Positions 43,399-50,089 of a stretch of 64,000 nucleotides of DNA are shown here, in pieces. The stretch spans positions 25,901 to 89,900 of the forward strand of contig JAFIFZ010000035.1 of NCBI GenBank assembly GCA_020831775.1. Direction: 5' to 3'. The notes under the pieces were generated by a model. It ran no database searches. It was not told the origin of the DNA and worked only from the letters and a program-made list of their open reading frames with translations. Position 1 is the first letter of the stretch; every line of letters begins with the position of its first letter. The position numbers and the translations under genes are program-made. The DNA comes from Phycisphaerales bacterium (GTDB lineage Bacteria > Planctomycetota > Phycisphaerae > Phycisphaerales > UBA1924).

Positions 43399-43760
43399 CG
43401 CTGGTTCCTCCGTTTGCTCTCCGGCGTTTCGTTGTGCATGTGCACGCCGGTGCGTTGGTGGGGGGTCTGCAGGGTCATTGGGTCGCGGGGTCTTTGGCTT
43501 TCACGCCGTCGTATCGAGCGGGGCCGAAGTGGCTTTGGCGCTCATCGGGGGCGGGAAAAATCCTCTTTGAGGCCCGTTCCTGGCACCCTACACTTGTCAC
43601 TGAGTCAAAATACCCGATCCGGAAGCGGCGCGACAGCGAAATCTGAGGGGTGGTTTGCGGAACCAACGACGCACCGGCGTGATCGGCTGAGGCGAGCGGG
43701 GCCCGCACTGGGCCGGCGTCGAGCGGCGGATCGCGCACGAGCGGAGAGGACACGCGTCGG
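43399..43760. other. Divergent intergenic region between the coiled-coil gene and ECF sigma gene
   Basis: 362 bases without a convincing gene. It holds the Shine-Dalgarno of the minus-strand coiled-coil gene near 43405-43411 and, on the plus strand, a promoter candidate at 43566-43594 followed by a ~165-base leader to the ECF sigma ATG. Confidence 0.5.
43566..43594 (+). promoter_or_regulatory. Promoter candidate for the second ECF sigma/kinase operon
   Basis: TTTGAG (43566-43571) and TACACT (43589-43594) with an ideal 17-base spacer. Confidence 0.45.
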
Positions 43761-44540
43761 ATGCTCAGCACAATGACGACCAGCTTTATCGGCCGGCTGC
43801 GGGCGAGGGACGAAGCCGCCTGGTTCGAGCTCTGGGAGACCTTCGGGCCGGTGCTCCGCGCCCAACTGACGCGCTGGGGTCGGGGGCGGATCGGGCCCGA
43901 GACGGTCCGGGACCTCTCGCAGGAGACGCTGGCGGCCCTGTCAGACTCGATGGACCGGTTCGACCCCTCGCGGGGCGCCCGGTTCAGCACCTGGCTGCTG
44001 GCGATCGCCAAGCATGTGCTCGGCGACGAGATGGACCGGCGCAACGCGCTGAAGCGGGGGGGCGGCAAACCCGGGGCCCAGCTCGATGAGTCGTGGATGG
44101 CCCGGGACACGGGGGCGGGGGCGGACGAGCAGTACGAGGCGGCGATTTTCCGGGCCAAGGTCGAGGCCGCGGTCCGCATGGTCGAGCGGGAGTCGGACTT
44201 CGTCGATTTCTCGATTTATCGGATGCGGGTGTTCGACGGGCAGAGCGGCAAGGAAGTGGCTGAGAGCGTGGGTGTGAGCGAGCCGACGGTCTCCCGGAGG
44301 CTGGCGAAAGTCCGCGACCTGCTCCGGGCCCGCATCGCGGAGGTCGTGGCCACATACAGCTTTACACAGGAAGAACTCGCCGAGGCGGCGCGTTCGGGCC
44401 TCTCGCTTCCGGTCTCTCCCGACGGGAGCCCGGCGGTCCGCGGCGGCGATCGGCTGAGCGACAACGACTTTGACGAGGCCCTGGCGGAGATCTTCCACCG
44501 TCAGCAGGAGCTGCGGAGGCAAGACGAAGCGGTCCAATGA
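43761..44540 (+). CDS. ECF-type RNA polymerase sigma factor with C-terminal extension
   Basis: 259 residues. Sigma-2: D-L-S-Q-E-T-L-A-A-L, F-D-P-S-R-G-A-R-F-S-T-W-L and A-I-A-K-H-V. Sigma-4: K-E-V-A-E-S-V-G-V-S-E-P-T-V-S-R-R. A ~65-residue extension after sigma-4 is unusual for a minimal ECF factor and may be a regulatory tail. GAGAGGA lies 10 bases before the ATG. It overlaps the membrane kinase gene by 4 bases (ATGA), forming the second ECF-kinase pair of the window; this factor is clearly different in sequence from the one at 5238. Confidence 0.85.
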   Translation: MLSTMTTSFIGRLRARDEAAWFELWETFGPVLRAQLTRWGRGRIGPETVRDLSQETLAALSDSMDRFDPSRGARFSTWLLAIAKHVLGDEMDRRNALKRGGGKPGAQLDESWMARDTGAGADEQYEAAIFRAKVEAAVRMVERESDFVDFSIYRMRVFDGQSGKEVAESVGVSEPTVSRRLAKVRDLLRARIAEVVATYSFTQEELAEAARSGLSLPVSPDGSPAVRGGDRLSDNDFDEALAEIFHRQQELRRQDEAVQ

Positions 44541-46810
44541 ACCCGAACCAGACCATCCCGCTCGCGTTCCAACTGCCCGCGGCGGTCGGCGTGATCGTGG
44601 TGATGGTCCTGGTTGTTTTTGGCATGTACATCCTGGTGATGTCGGTCCGTGCGATGGGCGGGCTGGTCAAGGGCCTCATCCGGTTCCTTGGGCGGGAGGT
44701 GCGTGACCTGGCGATCGCGACCGGGGCGCTGATCGCCTGCACGATCGCGGGGTTGATGGCGCTGCTCAGCATGCTGCGGGGCAACCCGCGGGCGACGAGG
44801 CACTTCGCCCTCGCGGCCGGGGAGGACGCGCGATCGTTCGGGCTGGCGATGTACCGGGTGGTGCTGGGCAACCTGCTCCGTGCGTGCCGAATGACCCCGA
44901 TCATCGACGCGATCGAGCGGCGCCTGCCCGGGCTGATCCGCTCTGCGCCGCGCGCGGCGCAGCTGCACGCTTCGCCGGCCAAGGCGAAGTCCACCCAGAA
45001 GTTCGAGGGCTACCGCATCGTCGGCACGCTCAAGAGCGGGGGGTCGGGCAGCAAGCTCTATGTCGCGGCGCCCGATGAGAAGCGTCAGGAAGCGTTCGAG
45101 AAGGCGGGGCATCACGGCGTTACGAAGGTGGTGCTCAAGTGCTTCAGCCTCGGCGACGGTTCGAGCCTGCCGCAGATCGTCAGGGAGAGCCGTTCGCTGG
45201 ACGCCGCCAAGCGTCTGGGTCTGGTGCTGGATCACGAGCTGAGCGCGGACCGCTTCATGTATGTCATGCGGTTTGTGCCCGGCGATTCGCTGGCGGTGGT
45301 GACCGAACGCCTGCACAGGCGGTCGGGTCCGGAGGGGCTCGACGACGCGTCGTTGCAGACAATGCTTGGCTACACGGCCGACCTTCTGCGCACGCTGGCG
45401 ACCTACCACGATGGCGGTCTTTGGCACAAGGATGTCAAGCCCGACAACATCATCGTTGACGAGAAGCGGGCGCACCTGGTCGACCTGGGTTTGGTCACGC
45501 CCCTGCGCTCGGCGATGACGCTGACGACACACGGGACGGAGTACTTCCGCGATCCGGAGCTCGTGCGCCTGGCGCTGCGGGGCGTGAAGGTGTCGGAGGT
45601 GGACGGGTCGAGGTTCGATGTGTACGCCGCGGGCGCCGTGCTGTATTCGACGATCGAGAATTCGTTCCCAGCGCACGGCGGGCTGAGCCAGGTCTCCAAG
45701 CGGTGCCCCGAGGCGTTGCGGTGGATCGTGCGCCGCGCCATGACCGAGTACGACAAGAGATACACCAGCGCTGAGGCGATGCTGGCGGACCTCAGCGTGC
45801 TGCAGAAGGTGGCCGACCCGTTCAAGGTGCGTCCGGCGGCGCTGCCGAGCATGGGGGGCGCTGCGCCGGAGCTCGACGAGCTGTTGTCGGGGCCGGCGAC
45901 GGATCTTCCGGGGCGTCGCAGCGCCGCAGAGCAGCTCGCGGCGGCGAGGCAGCGGGCGAAGCGGACGCGCCATCGAGCGCTCGGCCGCAGATCGCGGACG
46001 GGCCTGCATCGTGGGCGTCGCGGTCTGCCGATCGCGGCGACCGGGGTCGGCGCGGTCGTGATCGCGGGTGTGGTCGTGGTGCTCTTCACCGGGTCGCCCA
46101 GCGAGACGGGCGGATCATCTTCTTCCGTCGCTTCGGCGTCGACGCCCGGGTCGGAGCAGGAGAGCGGGCAGCCTGCGTCGTTCCAACTCCCGTTTATCGA
46201 TCTGCCGCTCGATGAGCCCGAGCAGCTCGGCCCGTTCGTGTCCGGCGAAGTCCCGCTCGCTTCGAGGTTCCGCCAGTTCGGAGCGCCCGAGCTATCGACA
46301 CTCGCTGCAAGCCTCAGTGCCGCGGGTCCCGGGCGGATCGCGCCCGCCTTGGCGACGGCGCAGTTGCTGGAGCCCTTGATTACGGCGGAGCTGTTTTCCG
46401 GCTCGTACCTCGTGGTCTCAGACCTCCGGCGCCCGCATTCGGAGCGGGATCGGGCGTTCCTCGTCTCGCTGGCGGAGCGGATGAGCGGGCGGGGGTTCAC
46501 CGTGATGCACGACATCGAGGCCGGCGCCGCGGACGACACGGTGCGCCGGATGCTCGCGCGGGCGATCACGGCGCGGGCGGGGCGCTCGCTCGACCACGCC
46601 TCGACGCACGCCGATCTCGGCGAGTGGCTGACGGGGTCGAACCAACTCCAGGGGGTTCTCTGGGTCGAGCAGGGCGACGAGGGCGGGCACAAGGTGCACC
46701 TGATCCAGACGATCGAGCCCGAGGCGATGGTGCCCGCGATCCTGCACCGCGAGCGCCGGATCGCGATCGAACGACTGGTGGGCGTCGAGCCTGCGCCCGG
46801 ACGCGAATGA
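44537..46810 (+). CDS. Polytopic membrane serine/threonine kinase with variant catalytic motifs
   Basis: 757 residues. Two N-terminal membrane helices (~14-36 and ~58-79), a cytoplasmic kinase domain (~158-425), a third membrane helix (~497-518) and a ~235-residue extracytoplasmic domain. The kinase has the glycine loop L-K-S-G-G-S-G-S-K, Lys201, W-H-K-D-V-K-P-D-N (HRD replaced by HKD, 297-304) and D-L-G at 316-318 instead of DFG. The catalytic Lys, Asp and Asn are all kept, so activity is plausible. Translationally coupled to the ECF sigma gene, it probably controls that factor in response to an envelope signal. Sensor domain not recognised. Confidence 0.85.
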   Translation: MNPNQTIPLAFQLPAAVGVIVVMVLVVFGMYILVMSVRAMGGLVKGLIRFLGREVRDLAIATGALIACTIAGLMALLSMLRGNPRATRHFALAAGEDARSFGLAMYRVVLGNLLRACRMTPIIDAIERRLPGLIRSAPRAAQLHASPAKAKSTQKFEGYRIVGTLKSGGSGSKLYVAAPDEKRQEAFEKAGHHGVTKVVLKCFSLGDGSSLPQIVRESRSLDAAKRLGLVLDHELSADRFMYVMRFVPGDSLAVVTERLHRRSGPEGLDDASLQTMLGYTADLLRTLATYHDGGLWHKDVKPDNIIVDEKRAHLVDLGLVTPLRSAMTLTTHGTEYFRDPELVRLALRGVKVSEVDGSRFDVYAAGAVLYSTIENSFPAHGGLSQVSKRCPEALRWIVRRAMTEYDKRYTSAEAMLADLSVLQKVADPFKVRPAALPSMGGAAPELDELLSGPATDLPGRRSAAEQLAAARQRAKRTRHRALGRRSRTGLHRGRRGLPIAATGVGAVVIAGVVVVLFTGSPSETGGSSSSVASASTPGSEQESGQPASFQLPFIDLPLDEPEQLGPFVSGEVPLASRFRQFGAPELSTLAASLSAAGPGRIAPALATAQLLEPLITAELFSGSYLVVSDLRRPHSERDRAFLVSLAERMSGRGFTVMHDIEAGAADDTVRRMLARAITARAGRSLDHASTHADLGEWLTGSNQLQGVLWVEQGDEGGHKVHLIQTIEPEAMVPAILHRERRIAIERLVGVEPAPGRE

Positions 46811-46845
46811 GCCCAGTGAGCAGGCTGGCGTTTCGGGCTGGCGTC

Positions 46846-47874
46846 TTAGGCTGGCTCGTGCGAGATGCGGGCGAGGGTTTCGAGCGTTTGGGCTGCAGCG
46901 CCTGAGTCGATCGCCACTTCGGCCATCGCGACAGATTCAGCCCACCCGTCCTCAATGCCTGCGACCTTCAGGGCGGCCGCGGCGCTCAGGACGACGAATC
47001 GCCGGCGTGGGCCGGGGGTTCCGGCGAGGATGTCTCTGATGGTCTGCGCGGCGTCTTCCAGCGTTTCGACGCGGAGTTCTTCGATGCTGCAGGGTTCGAG
47101 GCCGGCGTCCTGCGGGGTGAAGCGTTCGGCCCGGGTGCCCTCCGAATCGACATGCCAGATCCGCGTGGGGGCGGAAAGGGAGAGTTCGTCGAGGCCGTCT
47201 TCGGAGTGGAAGACCATTGCCCGCTCGGCGCCGAGCCTCTGGAGGACTTTGGCGACCATCTCGACGCGGCTTGGGTCGTAGATGCCCAGGACCTGGCGGG
47301 TCGCCCCGGCGGGGTTGGTCAGGGGGCCGAGGAGGTTGAAGAGGGTCCGGAAGGGGAGTGAGCGGCGGACGCCCGAGGCGTGGCGGGTCGCGGGGTGGTG
47401 GCGGATGGCAAAACAGAAACAGACCCCTGACTCCTGAAGGCAGCGGGCCTGGACGGGGACGGGGGCGTCGATGTTGACCCCCAGCATCTGAAGGACCTCG
47501 GCCGAGCCTCTGCCTGTCCGGCTGCGGTTGCCGTGCTTGGCGACGCGGAGGCGGCCCGGTGCGGCTGCTGCGGCGACGAGGGCGGCCGCTGTGGAAACAT
47601 TGAATGTTTTGGGTGTCCCGCCGGTTCCGCATGTGTCGATGACCGGGACGCCGTCGTTGGGTGTGGGTACGGACTCGACGCGGCGGCGCATGGCCCTGGC
47701 GGCGCCGAGGAGTTCGTCCTCTGTGACGCCCCGCTGTTCGATCAGGGCGAGCATGGCGGCGGTCTGAGGCTCGTCGTACCCGCCTTCGAGGAGGCGGTCG
47801 AAGACGGACTCGGCCTCGGGGTCCGAGAGCGTGCGGCCTTGCAGGAGCATGGGGAGGAGCTGATCGGGATTCAT
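46846..47874 (-). CDS. trpD: Anthranilate phosphoribosyltransferase (variant PRPP loops)
   Basis: 342 residues of the TrpD fold: helical N-terminus, then D-T-C-G-T-G-G-T-P-K-T-F-N-V-S-T, K-H-G-N-R-S-R-T-G-R-G-S-A-E, F-N-L-L-G-P-L-T-N-P and D-G-L-D-E-L. It transfers phosphoribosyl from PRPP to anthranilate in tryptophan synthesis. The two PRPP/metal-binding loops each look one residue shorter than in E. coli-type enzymes (G-T-G-G-D-G-x-x-T-F-N and K-H-G-N-R-x-x-S-x-x-S-G-S-A-D), so substrate or metal handling may differ. No other trp gene is adjacent. Start ATG 47874; no clear Shine-Dalgarno. Confidence 0.82.
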   Translation of the reverse strand: MNPDQLLPMLLQGRTLSDPEAESVFDRLLEGGYDEPQTAAMLALIEQRGVTEDELLGAARAMRRRVESVPTPNDGVPVIDTCGTGGTPKTFNVSTAAALVAAAAAPGRLRVAKHGNRSRTGRGSAEVLQMLGVNIDAPVPVQARCLQESGVCFCFAIRHHPATRHASGVRRSLPFRTLFNLLGPLTNPAGATRQVLGIYDPSRVEMVAKVLQRLGAERAMVFHSEDGLDELSLSAPTRIWHVDSEGTRAERFTPQDAGLEPCSIEELRVETLEDAAQTIRDILAGTPGPRRRFVVLSAAAALKVAGIEDGWAESVAMAEVAIDSGAAAQTLETLARISHEPA

Positions 47875-48031
47875 TGGTTGGGCGAGGGTTTGGGCGGCAT
47901 AGAGCGGAGATGGACGGAGATGAGCGGGTATCGGTGAAACTCGGACGCAGCCTGAACGAACGAGGCCCGTACGATGTAAGAGAGGCAAGGGTACCCGGGG
48001 ATCGCCCGGACGGCACCAGGAAGGACGAACG

Positions 48032-50086
48032 ATGAGCGGCCACAAGGACAGGACGGTTCGGGTTGTCAGGCGCGCGCAGCGTCGCGTGTTGGCCGCCGAC
48101 TTCATCCGGTACTCGGGGCGTGCGTTGGCCGTTGCGGCGGGGATCGCTGTTCCGTTGGCGGTCGCGAGCCGTCTTCTGGGCTGGCCTGTGGGTTGGGAGT
48201 TGGTGCTCGGCGTGCCCGCCGGGCTCGCGGTTGTTGCGGCGGGCGTTCTGGCGTGGCGGAAGATGCCCTCTGCGCTGACTGCCGCGTCGAGGCTGGATCA
48301 AGCGAACAAGCTGCACGACCGTGTGGGCACCTCGCTGGCGCTGCGCGAACGGGCGGGCGAGGACCCGTTCAACGCGTGGGCGGTGCAGGAGGGCGAGAAA
48401 GCGATCGGTCAGGCGAAGGCCAAGAAGGCGGCGCCGATCCGTTTCGACAAGGCTTGGCTTGTGTGGCCTGCCGTCGGGACGGCGGCGGTGCTGGCGTTCA
48501 TGCTGGTGCCGACGCTGAGCTTCGACAAAACCGACCCCGAGGCGGTGCGTGTCGCGGAGGTGAGGCAGGAAGCGTCGGACGACATCGCGTCGCTGCGCGA
48601 GCGGCTGGAGCGTCGTGCGGCTGAGGATCCTGCTTCGTTTATCGATACGAGGGCCGAGGAGACGCTGGCGCGGCTCGAAGAGCAGTTGCGGGCGGGCGAG
48701 ATCGACCCCGACGAGGCGAGGCGTCGAGCTGCCGAGGCGCTGCAGCGTGCGGCTGATCGCCAGCGGCGCGAGGCGGAGAAGCGCGACGCCGCGAGAGATC
48801 GGCTTGCTGAAAAGATGACGCGTGCCGCGGCTGGTGAGGGCGAGGATAGCGAGCGGTCGGAGTTTGCCGAGCGTCTGTCGCAGGGTGATTTTCAGGGTGC
48901 GCAGCAGGCGCTTGAGCGTGCGCTCAGCGGCGATGTGAGCGACGAGGAACGCCAGCAGATGGCCCGCGAGCTGGCGGAGATGGCCGATCGCTTGGATCAG
49001 ATGGCGGCCGAAGAAGAAGCACAGCGCGACCGATCGGTGGAGGAGGCGCTGCGCCGGTCCGGGATGGTTGAGCAGAAGATCGAATCGCTCCGGAACGAGA
49101 CCGATCCGGACGAGATCGCTCGCGAGCTTGAGCGTGAAGGGATGGACTCGGCCGATGCGAGGCGGATGGCCGAGCGGATGGCCGAGGAGAATCTCGAGCG
49201 CCAGGCCGAAGAGCAGGCGAAGCAAGAGGCGAAGGAGACGGCCGATCAGGCGCGCGAGGCTTCTGAGCAGTTGCAGCGGGAGCGGGACACGCGCCGGCCC
49301 GATCCGCGCCAGCAGGAGGCTCGTGAGGGTGAGCAGCGCGATGCGCAGCAGCGGGAGGAGCCTGATGGCCCGCCGCCCCTGCCTGAGAAGGATCTGTCGC
49401 AGCAGGAACAGACCGACACGAGCAGCGAGGCGGACTGCCCAGAAGGCGGCGAGGCCGGCTCGCAGGGCCGTGAGGGCGACGGGCAAGAGTCTGAGGGCGG
49501 CGAGCAGGCGCAGAGTGGGACAGAAGGCCAGCAGGAGCGTGAGGGTCAGCAGCCTCAGGGCGACGAGCCGGGGTCGAAGGAGCAGTCTGAGCCGTGCGCT
49601 GTGGGCGGGATGTGCGACCGGCTCGGCGGCATGGGCTCCGGCGGTGGCGAGAGTGGTCAGGGCGAACAGTCTCGCAGGCGTGCAGAGGAGTTGCAGAGCG
49701 AGGCGGATCAGACGCTGAGGTCGATGGGCGAGTCGGGCCAGGACCGGGCCGGGCGGATCGCCCGCGAGCGGGACCGTGAGCGCGAGGCTCGCGCCCCGAG
49801 ACCCGATCCTGACGGGACCGTCGTCGACAGCCGTCGCCCGGCCTCTCCGGATGCCCGGGAGCGTGTGCTCGCGGAGTATTACAGCGACCGCCCGATCGAC
49901 CGCGAGGCGAGGACGCAGCGCGAAGAGCTTTCGGAAGTGGTTCGCAGCGCCGAGCGTCAGGCGGAGCGGGCGATCGAGCAGCAGACGGTGTCGCCGCAGC
50001 GGCGGAGCTACATCCGTCGTGTATTCGACCGGGTGCCGGGGGTTGTTGATCGTCCGGACGGCGAGGGCTCGGGCGGGGGAGATTGA
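48032..50086 (+). CDS. Large coiled-coil membrane protein of unknown function
   Basis: 684 residues. Three hydrophobic segments (~29-47, ~53-75, ~144-165) lead to a very long Glu/Arg/Gln-rich helical region (~175-430), a low-complexity Gly/Gln/Glu stretch and a charged C-terminus. This build (membrane segments near L-T-A-A-S-R-L-D-Q-A-N plus coiled coil) recurs in planctomycete clusters with MoxR ATPases, DUF58 and VWA proteins, and the next gene is such a VWA protein 3 bases away. AGGAAGGA precedes the ATG; TACGAT at 47970-47975 may be the -10. Divergent from trpD. Confidence 0.65.
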   Translation: MSGHKDRTVRVVRRAQRRVLAADFIRYSGRALAVAAGIAVPLAVASRLLGWPVGWELVLGVPAGLAVVAAGVLAWRKMPSALTAASRLDQANKLHDRVGTSLALRERAGEDPFNAWAVQEGEKAIGQAKAKKAAPIRFDKAWLVWPAVGTAAVLAFMLVPTLSFDKTDPEAVRVAEVRQEASDDIASLRERLERRAAEDPASFIDTRAEETLARLEEQLRAGEIDPDEARRRAAEALQRAADRQRREAEKRDAARDRLAEKMTRAAAGEGEDSERSEFAERLSQGDFQGAQQALERALSGDVSDEERQQMARELAEMADRLDQMAAEEEAQRDRSVEEALRRSGMVEQKIESLRNETDPDEIARELEREGMDSADARRMAERMAEENLERQAEEQAKQEAKETADQAREASEQLQRERDTRRPDPRQQEAREGEQRDAQQREEPDGPPPLPEKDLSQQEQTDTSSEADCPEGGEAGSQGREGDGQESEGGEQAQSGTEGQQEREGQQPQGDEPGSKEQSEPCAVGGMCDRLGGMGSGGGESGQGEQSRRRAEELQSEADQTLRSMGESGQDRAGRIARERDREREARAPRPDPDGTVVDSRRPASPDARERVLAEYYSDRPIDREARTQREELSEVVRSAERQAERAIEQQTVSPQRRSYIRRVFDRVPGVVDRPDGEGSGGGD

Positions 50087-50089
50087 CGC

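Noticed and set aside
43434..43646. 70-codon open frame in the gap before the second ECF gene
   Set aside because: It spans the predicted promoter, has no ribosome binding site and no recognisable protein features.
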